From NCBI GenBank assembly GCA_948567375.1, contig OX419756.1, positions 29,154,333-29,218,332 of the forward strand: a DNA stretch of 64,000 nucleotides, read 5' to 3'. The translations under genes were made by a program, and so were the position numbers. The notes under the pieces are model-generated. The model worked only from the letters and a program-made list of their open reading frames with translations. It was not told where the DNA came from and did not search any database. Origin of the DNA: Lunularia cruciata. Lineage: Eukaryota > Streptophyta > Marchantiopsida > Lunulariales > Lunulariaceae. Of the stretch, positions 45,701-58,068 are shown piece by piece (positions within the stretch are counted from its first letter, which is position 1; every line of letters begins with the position of its first letter).

Positions 45701-46290
45701 TCTCTTCTTGCTCCTCTTCCATCTCAAGTTCCTCATACTTCAACATTCTTGATTATTATATCTCAATCTCTCCAACAAGCCAAATCTCACCTCCTTGTTA
45801 CTCAAAATTGTCAAAAACAATATGCGGACCACCATCGTCGTGATCTCACCTTTGAAGTCAATGATAAAGTCATGTTATCCTCTAGTAACTTCCTCTCTCC
45901 CTAGATACCCAAGTTTGTAAACTTGCCCCTAATTGGATAGGACCCTTTGATATCACCCAAATTGTCTCTCTTGTTGCTTATCTACTTGCCTTGCCTTGTC
46001 ATATGCGTATCCACCCTATCTTTCAAATTTCCAAGTTGAAACCCTTTGTTCCTAACCCCTCTTCCTTTTCCTCTTGAGTCCAACCTCCTCCCTCCCCCTC
46101 TTGTCCCTATCAATGATCATGAGGAGTACAAAGTTGATTGTATCCTTGCACGTCGCCATATTCAATGAGGCCGTCAACAACATATGGAGCACAAGGTCCT
46201 TTGGAAAGGGTATCCCCTTCATGATGCCACATGGGAACCTCTTTCTCACCTCCAGAATGCACAAACGGCCATCCAAGAGTTCAAAGCTTT
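42770..46290 (+). pseudogene. E pol: protease, RT, RNase H, integrase, chromodomain
   Basis: Protease: MILVDFGNSENC near 42827, with DFG in place of DSG, and VILGIPWLECHKVQFDW near 43035. [34 protein letters not shown], a frameshift near 43750, FSKFDLCSSYWQIP, and FLDD at 43997-44008 for YxDD. RNase H: VVDFDASNFAIGAVLQQ, then broken. Integrase: HMGVDKTLGTLQ with CENCQRNKTSNQKPSG, FITSLPKTKQG, ISNHDPRF, YHPQTNGQT. Chromodomain 46121-46290 in one frame with a single TGA: EEYKVDCILARRH and VLWKGYPLHDATWEP. Chromoviral Pol in standard order; non-functional. Confidence 0.9.
43178..43351 (+). repeat. 60-bp in-frame tandem repeat between E protease and RT
   Basis: Three units encode QDGKFVEKVAIEHALKREET, QDEKFAKKATMEQALKRNES and LYGKFVSEIAIEQALEED. 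The period is 20 codons, the frame is kept, and each unit is a charged amphipathic helix. Confidence 0.88.
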
Positions 46291-46318
46291 AGTGGCAACA
46301 AAGACGTCATCAACTAGC

Positions 46319-46330
46319 GGTGGGGGAATA
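46319..46330 (+). other. Polypurine tract of E
   Basis: GGTGGGGGAATA directly precedes the 3' LTR, the form common in plant chromoviruses. Confidence 0.8.
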
Positions 46331-46744
46331 TGTAACAATATGGAGTTTAGCCATGAAGTTAGTAGGGCTAATGAAGTAGAAAATAAGAAACTTTAGCCTA
46401 GAATATTCTGAAAGTATCTAGGAAGCTTCTTGGGAAGCTTCCCGATTAGCTTAGCTTGCACCTCAAGTAAGTAGCTTCTAGAATGAAGCTTCTAGAAGCT
46501 ATTAACTAGCTTAGCTTGCACGCCAAGTAGGCAGCTTCTAGAAGGAAGCTTCTTGAGAAGCTTCTTGGTTAACTTGGCTTGCACTGTAAGAAAGCGGATC
46601 AAGGAAGCTTCTCAAGGGCCTTGTATGCTACCTATAAATACCAAAGCCAAAGCTCATGCTAGGCATTCAGGGTTTTCACTCATTCTAGCATCCCAATGTG
46701 AGCTTCCATTCTCCTATTTCTCTCCTCGGTCTTGGTCTTTTACA
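46331..46744 (+). repeat. 3' LTR of E
   Basis: Ends TGTAACAATA and TTTTACA, 414 bp. It differs from the 5' LTR by scattered substitutions and small indels, so the element is much older than A2. It keeps GAAGCTTCTAGAA (46485-46497) and the TATA box. Confidence 0.92.
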
Positions 46745-46749
46745 TGTAG

Positions 46750-47605
46750 TGTAGCCACATTGGTTGTAGAACACAAATGAATCATTTTTCTAAGTTGGTC
46801 TACAAAGATTGCAATGGAATCAAAACTTTAGGTGGTCTTAGGCAATTCACAAATGAGATCCATGTTGACCTGCTCCCAACATTATGTAGAGGTAGGAAGG
46901 AGTTGAAGGAGACCTATGGAAGCTTAGGATTAGGAGCTTTATTTTGCTGATAGAGTTGGCAGCTTTGAACATACTCCATCACATCTTGTCCCATCTTGGG
47001 CCAATAATAATGACATTTGACTACATCTAAAGTCTTGTACACTCCAACATGACTTGCAATAGTAGAATCATGACATTCAACTAAAATGGTGGTCTATAGG
47101 TCTAGAGCATCAAGGATCCATAGCTTGCCATCAAGGAAGGTGGGTCCTTTGGATGATTGAGCTCCTACAATTTGTAGGTCAGTCTTTGTAGCATCAAGAA
47201 TCCTCGTCCAAAATTTGGGTTCATCTTGACCTTTACAACCAGATTGTTCATAGTAGGCATCTAGGTGAATGCATCCACAAGTTGCTTCTTGCCATCCACA
47301 TATGTGATAGTCATGTTAAACCATTGTCTCTACTCCACCCAACAAATCTATCTATGGGGTAGATCTTTTTGTATCTCTAGGTAGACTAGTTATTTGTGGT
47401 CTATCTCAACTATAAATGTCTTTTTGCCAAGAAAGTGCTTCCAATGCTTGGTAGCAAGGATAATTGCCAACTCTTCTTGTTTGGTGGTGTGATAATTCTG
47501 CCCTTTTGGTAATAGTTTGATAGATAAATATATGATTTGGTGTCATCCATCATCCCATTCTTGTCGTAGAAATACTCTTATTGTAATGCTTAATGCATCT
47601 ATAGC
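46750..47605 (-). pseudogene. D1 RNase H and integrase N-terminus
   Basis: From right to left: LAIDALSITIRVFLRQEWDD, LLPKGQNYHTTKQEELAI, HWKHFLGKKTFIVEIDHK (RNase H). Then ASHVGVYKTLDVVKCHYYWP and MEYVQSCQLYQQNKAPNP (integrase zinc domain, second cysteine changed). The core start abuts E at 46749. The RNase H start abuts the truncated LTR. Confidence 0.82.
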
Positions 47606-47623
47606 CAACTTGATTGGACTCCT

Positions 47624-48139
47624 TGATGCCACAAAGGAGCACTCTATCTTTCTTATATAGTGAAGAAGATCCTCTCCAAGGGAGATACACCCTTAGATTA
47701 GATACATGGATTGGTGATATATCAGCAAGCTACATCCTTAGATTAGCTACATGGATTGGTGGCATTTCAACCTTAGCTCTATTTGGTTGGTCAAACAAGT
47801 TTGACCAAAAGGAATATTTCAGGAAAATTTCTATAGAAACCTCATAACAAAATAGAAGTGGTACCATTGGAAAGATCTTGATGAGAAAAACTAAGAGGCA
47901 AAAATGCATTTTCTTCCAAGTGGGAGGAAATTCCATTTTTCAAGGCTTAATTCTTTTGTTTAGGTCTCTAAAATGGGCTCTAAAATATTCAATATGTTTT
48001 TGACCTCTCCTCTATTAGTGGAAGTCCTCCTTTGGTGACTCTTCTATCTGATCCACTTAGACCATCATGTATAACATCTCTAAAGATATTATAAAGCCAA
48101 TGTTCACTTTAGATAATTTGTCTAGTTAATGGTTTTACA
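47624..48139 (-). repeat. 5' LTR of D1, truncated at its inner end
   Basis: Homology to the left LTR begins about 50 bp inside it and runs to the end GGTTTTACA, followed by CAAAG. The missing ends, primer site, gag and RT were removed by one deletion. Confidence 0.82.
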
Positions 48140-48144
48140 CAAAG

Positions 48145-48500
48145 AAGTCCAATGGTCTCTTGTGTAATATCTTGAACAAGGTAACCATCAATTATGCATA
48201 TGACTATAATATTAAGTTGCCAATGTGCCTACCACCATTGAGAGGATCACTAAAAAGCAAACTCCCTACTTCTTAATATATGAGTTATATCCAATCTTAC
48301 CAATGAAAGTACTTATTTACAAGATCATCTTTGAAGACAATTTTTCCAACGAGGAGAGCCAAGATCTTCAAATAGAATAGCTAATATTCATGGAAGAGAA
48401 GAGAGATAAATTGCACAAGTATATGAAGTTTAACCAACTCCAAAGGAAAGAGAACAGTGATAAAAAGATCAAATGGGAGGATGCTCACAGTGAGAGAGGA
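48145..48500 (+). pseudogene. Integrase F, right part
   Basis: Continues the F integrase in register after D1: SNGLLCNILNKV, then in a shifted frame TTVKSTTKQTPYFLIYELYP and EEKRDKLHKYMKFNQLQRKE. This is the integrase C-terminal half with LWAYRTT-type motif. It ends EDAHSERGVCSAHIF, parallel to CEDTHI-ERGYVVPTFF in G1. A deletion removed the beta-rich module. F is thus a G relative. Confidence 0.78.
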
Positions 48501-48722
48501 GTATGTAGTGCCCATATTTTTGCAAAAAAAATTCCTTTTTATTAATTTCATGCTTATTCATATAGATCTAGCAAGATAATTTCTTGTTTAGGAAGGAAAA
48601 CTTCTTAGTTGAAGTTTCCTTCAAAGTTCTGTTTTTTCATGCAAAGGTACAAGGGAAACTAGTACAAAGCCAAAGGCACTCTAAAGGAATAATGTCAAAT
48701 TAGACAAGTCCAAAGGATGGTC

Positions 48723-49420
48723 TAAGAGCTGGTCTATTTTTCACTAAGATGAACCTTTAGTAGTTTTTAAGGATGTGCATCATGAATTAAGAAGGCAAAG
48801 AATCCAAATTCCATCACATTTGTCCAAGGTTATAATTCCAAGGCACCTCCATGACTCAAAACATTGCTCATTAAAGAATTGAATGAGAGAGAGAGTTGCA
48901 ATTGAAAGGATGATGAGTATCTTCTCACTCCTAATTTATATACTTGTGAAATAGTTGCATACCAAATTTACTAATTACTATAACAACTTAAGTCACTAGG
49001 TAAAAAGTCACATAAAGTCAAAAGTCTAAGAAAATATCCAAACTCATAAGCATAATCCTTTATACATGTGGTCTTATCTTGACTCAACAACTAAGCCAAG
49101 GATTCCTTCATATGGGCTATCCTTGGACTATAGGAAAATTTACACCAAAAAGGCTTGTGAGTCTAAGAAACTCAACTCTTTCCTCAAAGCCACACCTTTA
49201 GGAATAATACAAAGTCAATATACTAGAAACCAAAATAGTGATGCTCATTCTTTCTAGTTCTTCTAAAGTAAAGTCTCCTTTATCTTGGCTATAACTAACT
49301 CTAACTAATCATGGCTAATGTAGAAGCTTAATTAAACTCCATACAAATGATATCTCTCAACTATTTCAAATCCCAAACTAAATATTGCAATAGAATTTGC
49401 ATGTACCAATTGGTGTTATA
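48723..49420 (-). repeat. Solo LTR A4
   Basis: Old family A LTR starting TAAGAGCTGG and ending GGTGTTATA (698 bp), flanked by perfect GGTC copies at 48719-48722 and 49421-49424. Retains the ~13-bp segment missing from A2. Confidence 0.9.
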
Positions 49421-49424
49421 GGTC

Positions 49425-52400
49425 AACGACAAAGAACACACATACAAAGAAATTTTCCTCCAAAGACCTTTTTACCCAAATACCTTCCGCCTAGATATCA
49501 TTGCATCCAATGGACGTACATCAATTTAAATGCGCCTTCACCTATAAGATAAACTTTGCATACTTGGATAATTTTATACCACAAGAGAGTGTTTCAATAA
49601 AGAATATCAATTTATGATGTTTTTAAAAAGATGATGATCTTAAAGAAAGAGTGGTTGATTGCTTTATATGGTAGATATCATGATCATTTTTAGGGTCAAT
49701 CTCATGATTTTTTGCATGCTTGTAACAATATCTATGTTAAGATTTGTAAGTATTTGTACATTAAAAAGTGTAAGTTAAAATTTCAAGATTAAATTATAAA
49801 TATTATTTTCTTATTATACTTCAAGTGTTAGCACATCCTTAGAAATATGCAATTCACCTTCATCTCATCTCAAGCTTCATAGAAGTAAGAGGAAATTTTA
49901 GGTTTATCTTGATTTAAATGTTGTTGTTGTTCAACAAGTTCATAGTATTCTACCAAGACTGTTATCAAACTTACAGAAGTTATATAAGTATTGCAACATT
50001 GTTGTTCTCTTTCTAGTCTATCACTCAAAGGAGTATTTATGCTTTATCTTTCTAAAAATTACATAAGTGAATACTTTTAGAATAACAAGTAGAACATATA
50101 AGAGCATGTTGATGAGCTTGACCACATTAGTCTAAAATTTGCTAGAAATTCAAGGTAGGAAAGACATACCAAGTTCTCTAGACCACCCTTACCATAGTAC
50201 CTACTTCTCTAAGTATGAGTTTAGCTTAGGATAGTAAGCTTAGTGACTCTCTATCTTCTCTCATTGATTGTTTAAGATGGTAGAGATCATTATTAATCTA
50301 AACATTGATTAAAAGACTTGTTGTTTAGAACTCAATGATACAGTATCAATCTTTGATGAAAAAAGGAATATTTGTTGCTGCAAACTAAGCTACAAAGCTA
50401 GCTCAATGATGGATTATCTGGAATCAAGAAACATAATTTTAAATTTGGTGAACTATAAATCAAAAATCTTTAAGATAAACAAAAGACATTCCAAAGTAGA
50501 AGTTCTTAATGTTGAGATTAAGTAGATAGAAATTTAGTGAAGTAAAAGAGGAAAAGAATTAGAGAATTGAATGCTTAGATTTTCTTAGTACTTGTATCTT
50601 AGCATAGCATAATATATTAGATCAAAATCAAATAAAGGTGTTATTCTTAGCTTTTTTTCTTTTATTCCATTTCAAAACGTATAAAGTTCAATATAAGCTA
50701 AACTAGATTTCAATACAAGGACTTCTAATCATTAAGAAAAATCACATTTTTGCTCAAAATACATCTTTGTATAAGTATATGAATGCTCCAAGCTTGTAAA
50801 ACACATATTCTCACATACTAATCTCACCAAAATGATATACATTATAGAAGATCTACTATAGCTAGATGGTGCCTATTATTGCAAATTGACTTCCCAAAAC
50901 CCCAAAGTAATAATCCCTGTAAAAAAACTCAAATTCCAATTTGACCTAGGAGACAAATAAGATAGAAAGCACTACAAAACCACACTGCCATAACAAATCA
51001 ACACTCCTTATATCCAAAATTCTTATGTATCTACCAATATATACAACTTCCTTAATAACTTGTTACATGGTTAAGTAGATTTTACCTATATTCTTGCATC
51101 CACATCATAATGCAGATATAAATATTATATTTATCTATTTTAAAACATTTACTATTATTAGAAGCAAAAAAGTCTTAGTTTTATAGTACTTTATCAATTT
51201 TTAGCATTATATTTATTATATGTATATAATCTTGCATATAGATCATAATTTACAAGAGTATTGACCTAGTATCTACTAAAAATATAATATCTTATGAAGA
51301 AATATTGCTAATTAATAGCTACATGTTTGATTCAATATCAACTACTCATTTTCATGATCTAATCAACATGTTGTGATCAAGATTCATGAGCACATATACA
51401 TCACTCTATTGACAAAAAATTATTAGCAACCATCACAAGAAAAAGATCTAAATCTTAATGTATGCAATTGGCAAATATTGAGTCATCTTGAGTAAAAAAA
51501 GATGACTCAAAACAATGACCTTTTTCTTTTTATTTCTTTTTGTACATGGAATGTGCAAAGGCTATATTTATGAATTTTTACATTAAGATTAATATAAGAT
51601 TAAAAAATTGTAATAACTACAAGCACTTGTTTTAAATTCTTTTATTTATTTTTCCATGTTTATAAGTTGATAGTTAATATGGGTTAAGCATTTTGAAGTC
51701 TAAACATGATAGCAGAAACGCTTTCATACTAAATAAGAATAATAAATGATAAGAGCTTAGCCAAGGTTGTAGAACAATGATAAAATTGATTCATAGGTTG
51801 CCTAGCAAAAAAGAGGCACCATAGGTACTCAATTCTATACTTCTAATATTACCAAAATATAAGAATAATTTTTCTTTAATACAGAAATCAATAATTCTTC
51901 ATGAATATTATCATCTTTTAAAAGTACATAATTTTAGATTAAATAGAATTATTTATCTAATTCTTATCAACATTAACTAAACCCACATATTTTACTAATA
52001 TTTGGTGAAAAATATCAAGTCCTTTGAGAAACAAGAATTTTAATTGGTTATCCTAGTTCTTGTCCACAAGAATAAATTCTACCAAGCCATTACAAATGAA
52101 GATGGTTATATTTGAGAAACAAAAAGTTACATCAGGTTGGTTGTACTAATTCTCAACATGATTGTACTATTTTTATCAAAAAGATAAATCTACTAATATT
52201 GCTCTCTTTGTTGAACCGATCAAACTTCAAATCAAACTATCTAAATTTTAATTATTATCAAATCAAGGAATAAATCAATACAAGAACAAGGTAAGAAAGA
52301 GTCATGGAAGTCAAAAGTCAGATTTATCAATGATTAAAATCTTAAACACTTGTTCAATAGTATTATAGTATTGAGTAGTATAGAATTAGAAAATGATTAT

Positions 52401-54329
52401 ATCTTCAAATCTAAATTTTTATATTTTCTTTTCCAAATCCACCTTAATTTTCTTTAATTATGCTAGTTTATGGTACTCCAATACATTGCCTAAGTTTTGG
52501 AAAAAAAATTCTCTTTCTTGAATACCATTCTAGAGGAGTGTAATATCAATACTACTCCTCTTTTATTCCCGAGCAAGTGGAAGAAATCTCACCACATCAC
52601 TAATCTTTTATTTGCTGTCTATAGAAAATTGTTTTTATTCAACTTGTACATCCATTTTTGTAATACTCGAGTTTTACTGAACAATTTTGAAATATGTACT
52701 TCACTAGTTCCATGTATCTTTAATAATTCTTTTAGAATATTTGATGATGCATCTTATTCTCTCATAGATTCTTCTTCAAAATCTCTTGGCCTATGTTAGG
52801 AATCATCCATGAAATATAATATGAAGAGGATATATATTTGCCCTTCTCTTACATTCAAATGCACTTGATAATGTTTATCAAATTTTCTCCTCATCAAATA
52901 AGGTAATTGATGCACTTTGCTCAGTCTTTGTAATTCCTTCTCTTGCTTAATCAACAATAAATAAATATGTACCATACAAGTCCATATATTTCTAAAATAA
53001 AAGTTTTAATTATTTGCCTGATATTAGTGGCAGAATTAAGCTTGCTTGATATTTTCCAAACCATAACTCACATTGCTTTAGTTTTTATGCAATTACTCCA
53101 ATTTGGATACATCTACTTATACCATGAATTTTGCAAAATTCTATGGATTCTTAGGGGAGATCAATATGCTCTCTTAATTGGGTACATAATAAATTTTATT
53201 TCCTTTTATTGAGTATACAATTTCTTTCAACATGAATTGTGCTCAATAAATTTGCAATGTGATGCTTGTTTATAAATCTAATGCTCAATTCAATATAAAT
53301 TTTCATAATTTGTTACGTTCACATGATTTTTTTCACAATAATCTTAAATTTTTTATGTTTTTTTACAAGGTACAAATCCTTCTATAATGTTTATTCTTCT
53401 TATAGTTCTATCCTTATTAGCTTCACCTTGAAGTTTCATTACTCTATGCTTACCTACTTCAAGAAAACTAAATACTTTTAATTAAGTTCTACTTCCAAGC
53501 TCAAGTAGACCAGGTGAGATCTTCTTGCATTTATATAGTATTTACCATCTATTAGTACAATAATGAAATTGTGAAAAATAATGAGCAATAATTCTCTTAA
53601 TAGTTTCTTGAATGATATGTCCTTAACATACACTACCAAAGTAGTTAAGCAATAATGCATATAGCAATACTCTTATATTAATTTTTTTAAAGTTCTTATG
53701 AGTGGCAAGCAATGAGTTATATTATTAGTGGAAGACAAAGTTTACAACATATAGTTAACAAGTTATAAAGTGTACAGAGGTAAGATGATCAATCCATTCA
53801 ATTTAACAAACTATAGATTGATATATCAAACATATAAATATTACTTAATAGACACTCTTAATGGCAAATCTGTTGAACTATAACCTTCTACCTGACTATC
53901 TTCTTTATGTAAATCCAAATGAAAATTGATTATCTTAGTTAGAATGGATTTGTTAGATTTCAATTCAAATGATCTTGTGTGTGATTTTGAGCTATATAAT
54001 CCTTGAGAAATGTAATAGAACATAACCATATAAAAGTAAAACATAGTTGGCCAAGACTTACAATTGAAGTCTTTGACTAAGGTATCAATTATGTTTATTT
54101 GATATGTCACATCATAAATCACAACAAGAGAGGATGATTGGACTTTGGAATAGCATTTTAAAATACATAGTGTTACCTCCCTAACTTGATATCCTCCACT
54201 ACTTAATATTTTATCCCCTACATTTAGTTAGTTCTATGGCTAAAGTTAATAATACCTCTGATCCCTAATACTCTATATCTACAAGAGCAATTATCAAGTA
54301 AGAGATGTACATGTTCTTTAGACTTTAGA
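49425..54329. other. AT-rich unassigned DNA
   Basis: Nearly 5 kb with no protein domain, LTR or RNA gene that I can recognise; open frames are short and frequent on both strands. A perfect 12-bp-arm hairpin with TTGAGTCATCTT arms lies at 51478-51510. It is probably very old transposon debris. Confidence 0.5.
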
Positions 54330-55800
54330 CAAAATGATGAGTCTTATTGCAAAATCAAACTATCTAAGGTGCAAAAATGTTGCATTGCAAGCCTTGGAGA
54401 ACTTTATGAGCTATAAAGTGGGTGGCCAAGGAATGGTCAAGGAGACTAACAACTTTATCAAGGATAGCAAGCTTTTCCTTGTTGAGAGTTGGCAACTATT
54501 GTCTATATTATCTTCCTCTTCAACTTCTATTCTCTTGGTGTAGGCAATGCAAATGACTCCTTATTAGAGAGAACCACATACATTACGATAGTCTCTTCAA
54601 GGAGATCCATAAGGTCTTTGATTGACATGGATTGTGATGCAAAATGCATTGATTGCTTCCAAAATCACCCTTTCAATTGCTTCCTCAATTGCAATATTGG
54701 CTTATTCTATTTCTTCCTTGCCAATTACATTGTTATCAATGAGCTCATTGTGTCAAAAGCATTTTGCAATCATCTTGGTAGAGATTTCATTCCATGCAAC
54801 TTTGCCACATTGCATTATTGTTAGTTGATCTACTTTATAAATGTCATTCTTTGATCTCATCTCTATCAACTACATGTTATAGCTAAAATCCACAATAACA
54901 ATGCTTGAATGCAACAATGATACTAGGGTCCATTGGTTTGTATTAGGAAGCATCATCCATACCTCCATGTTAGTGAGCTGAAGGTCACCAATATAGTGAG
55001 AAGGCACATTTTCCAATAGTAGGATGCTCCAATTGGTTGACCATATTCTTCCATCAAAGTCTTCAAGCCATTCACAAAAAATCATGTCAATCATCCATGT
55101 CTTTTGATTATGGTGATAGTTGAAGCCAAGCTATTTTCTAGATTTTTTTGGAAGCATCATAGCTTATTCTTGTATCCAATGATGAATGGTTTTAGTTTTT
55201 TTGATCCATGTGCAATTGCACAAAATGCTAATGTGAACCATTCCTTGCCCCTTTTGGTCCCTTCTTTCTGATTTCATGAGATGGTGCAACCTATTTCCAT
55301 TCAAAAGGAGGCCACTTTTGTCCATATTGTAAACATTTTTAATGGCATATGTTGATATCTTGGCTTGAAGGTTAGGAATTTTCTTAGAAATGAATTCATT
55401 ATCCATATAGCCACTTTCCCATGTAACTTGTGCTTATTCAATCTATGCCATTGTTGGAATTTTTGTAGCTATCCATTGGAGAATTCCTAGGCATAATGTT
55501 GCAATAAAATATTTGGCCTTTTCCTTGATTAAGTCAACCAAAATGCTAACATTGCTTATCTCACATTGAAGTACCCAAAGTGCAAGCACTTCATCAAGCA
55601 TGAATTGTTTGGCAATGTGATGCCTTTTATGGTTGGACAAGGCATAATCAAGATTTTTTAACATGCCTCTCTTGGCTAGGATACTATTAATCATCACTTA
55701 GGAGGGTGGTTTTAGAAGCTTGAACTTCTCTTTGGCCCTATTGCAAAGCAGTTTTTGATGTGTTGATGGATTGGCTTCACTATATTGGTGGAGCTCATTT
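54330..55800 (-). pseudogene. Pogo/Tigger-like (CENP-B/DDE) transposase, decayed
   Basis: Reading leftwards: NELHQYSEANPSTHQKLLCN (N-terminal helix-turn-helix), KRHHIAKQFMLDEVLALWVL and LVDLIKEKAKYF (CENP-B-type second DNA-binding domain). Then IKNVYNMDKSGLLLNGNRLH, the NMDETGLF block with the first catalytic Asp kept. EKNWSILLLENVPSHYIGDL follows, where the second catalytic Asp is Glu. After a frameshift PMDPSIIVAFKHCY corresponds to the PLDQGII block with the third Asp. A helical tail (AWNEISTKMIAKCF) ends near 54330. Several stops and shifts make it non-functional. I found no terminal inverted repeats. Confidence 0.75.
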
Positions 55801-57321
55801 TTCTACATGTTTGTCAGTGTCACAAGTGTGCATTTGGACAAGCTTGTATTATGGTCATTTCTTGAAGAAAAAGACATGGTAAGCAAGTTGTTTTCTCTTG
55901 TACCCCCTTAAACATGAGCATGCCAAAGTACAACAAAAAAAGCATGTACACATAGGGCCTTCAAAGCCAATGGTATTGACACAACCCTTTCAAAACCCAA
56001 TACAACAATCCTAAAACTCTTTTTCTATAAACCCAAAAGTTGCTTGGCTACAACAAAGATATTGTAAATAAGAGTCTTACACTTACACAAGGTGCAGGTG
56101 TAAGTAGTCAACAACACTTGCTATCAATCCCACCCCCTAATACTTCTCTTGTACTAGACATAACATGTAAGCAATGATGATATTGAGTTTAAAGATGAAC
56201 TCTTGATCTTGATAACTTCTATTACTCAATAAATTTGTAGGCTCCGGATCATATTGAATTATAGAGGTAACAATGTATAAGGAAATTAGAGCAATATTTA
56301 TGTGCATCTTACTTTAAGATGTTAGAATGATTTGTATGCAAATTATTGAGCAACATATTGTTAATTAACATGATGAATGAGGATTTTGTATTTGTATATG
56401 TATACTTTATTGATGATCAATTTCAAAGCCAATCACTTATTATACTCTCAACTTTTTGAATTGACCTATTCATGATATATGCATTACTCTATAAGTCCTT
56501 AATCTATTGGTAAAGCTCCAAATGTATTAAGTTCAACTTGCTCTAGTTAAAGTTGGATAACATCAAGACACCAAGCTCAACTTTAATGTATTAGGCTCAC
56601 AAGTATAAAAAATTGACTTAAGTGATTTATATGACTTACTTATCTTGGAAGAATGCACAGATTACTCACTATATATAAGATTTGAAAATGAAATTGTATT
56701 TACCTCTACATGAAGTTCAGAATTGTGAAAGAGTTATACTTCTTATGAACGTTAGTTTAGTCAAGATTTTAGAGAACTTAGTTGGTAGTTGAGTTTAAAT
56801 TAGAGGCCCAACTAAAAAAGATATATCTATTACTTGGTTGCTAACATGTTAGTTAAGTAAGACTAGATGAAGAAATCAAATCAAATCTATTTCCAAAAGT
56901 TCCACAAGAATGTGAAATTTTAGAGAGAAAGTTTTGCTTTAGATCATCCAAGCCCAACTTTTGGTAAAATTTTAGGTATGTTGATAAATTGTAACTCTAA
57001 CATTTGAATAAAGTTGGATTAGAGGTCAACTCAAAGCTATATATATGGAAATTAGAATAGTATAATATAGATCTTGTGACTTAAGTTTAAAGTATTTTGA
57101 TACTCAATAGATTCATAAGATGGAATCCTATATATAATATAGATACTAAAGTAGTATAATATCCCTTTTTCTATCAAAATAAAATATTATTTACATGTAT
57201 TATTTTCTTCTAGTGATAATTTTATGGTTTAATTATACTTAGACATTCTGATAATTTAGTTTCACCTTGGTATAAATATTTTGCATTGAGAAGTAGGACC
57301 AAAGAAAGTCCATTATGATAG
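55801..57321. other. AT-rich unassigned DNA
   Basis: No domain, LTR or RNA gene seen. Confidence 0.5.
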
Positions 57322-58024
57322 TGTAATGTTCCGAGGATAGTAGAGAGACACAAAAGAGAAAACAAAAGTTTCACACTCAAACTCCGATGCCTCTAAGGAG
57401 CACCTTGGCTTTATTATATAGCAAAGAAGAAGCACTCAATGGAAGCATAACCCTTGGATTGGATACATGGATTTGTGATATGTCATTAATCTCCACCCTC
57501 AGATTAGATGCATGCATGGGTGACATGTCGGATATGGTCCTATCTGGTTTGTCAAACTAGTGTTGACCAAATGGAATCTTTAGGGAATATTCTTGTATGA
57601 ATCTCCAAATCAAATGGGTGAGGTACCATTGGGAAGCTCTTAATAAGACAAACAGCTCTTGACACATTTTAAGGCCTAGTTCATACATTTAGGCCCTCAA
57701 AATTACCTCTAAAGATTTCAAGTATATTTCAATCTTTGCCCTATTAGTAAAATTACCCTTTTTGTGACACCTCTTTATGATCTAGTCCATCATGTATAAT
57801 ATCATTCAAGATATGATCAAACCAAATTTCACCTCTAGATCATATGTCTAGCTATTGATTCTAAGGTTTTCAAGTCTATTTCAATTTTTACCTTATTAGT
57901 AGAAGTACTCTTTTGGTGATATTTCCATTAGGTCTAATTATTCCATAATGTATAATATCCTTCATGATATTACCGAACCAAACCAAATCACCTCTAGATT
58001 ATATGTCTAGCTATTGGTATTACA
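57322..58024 (-). repeat. Solo LTR D3
   Basis: D-family LTR of 703 bp, starting TGTAATGTTCC and ending GGTATTACA, between GATAG (57317-57321) and TATAG (58025-58029). It shares the duplicated ~170-bp block with D2. Confidence 0.85.
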
Positions 58025-58068
58025 TATAGTGGTGTAGAGTACACATGCCTCATTTTATTTATAGGTTA

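Larger units (their letters stand above)
40373..46744 (+). mobile_element. Chromovirus E (6372 bp), complete ends, decayed coding
   Basis: Bounded by a perfect TGTAG duplication (40368-40372 and 46745-46749); removal restores the D1 integrase frame in register. Order on the plus strand: 5' LTR, tRNA-iMet-like primer site, gag split by solo LTR D2, protease, linker with 60-bp repeats, RT, RNase H, integrase, chromodomain, purine tract, 3' LTR. Short LTRs (426 and 414 bp) resemble Reina-type chromoviruses, but I did not test this. About ten stops and frameshifts disable it. Confidence 0.92.
38883..48139 (-). mobile_element. Chromovirus D1, internally deleted, interrupted by E
   Basis: The flanks are a perfect CAAAG duplication (38878-38882 and 48140-48144); removing D1 restores the F integrase frame (NSITKKSNGLL). 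It has a 3' LTR at 38883-39463, purine tract, chromodomain and integrase on the minus strand, element E in integrase, RNase H, and a truncated 5' LTR at 47624-48139. Gag, protease and RT are deleted together with part of the 5' LTR. Confidence 0.9.

Noticed and set aside
51478-51510. Perfect 12-bp hairpin with TGACTC core considered as regulatory site
   Set aside because: Isolated in featureless AT-rich DNA with no gene nearby; short hairpins are expected by chance.
49425-54329. AT-rich stretch considered as inserted organellar DNA
   Set aside because: I saw no photosystem, ribosomal-protein, rRNA or tRNA sequence, and frames are too broken for a recent transfer.
54334-54828. Plus-strand frames over the transposase region
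   Set aside because: They are antisense to the recognisable pogo-like frame and carry no motif.
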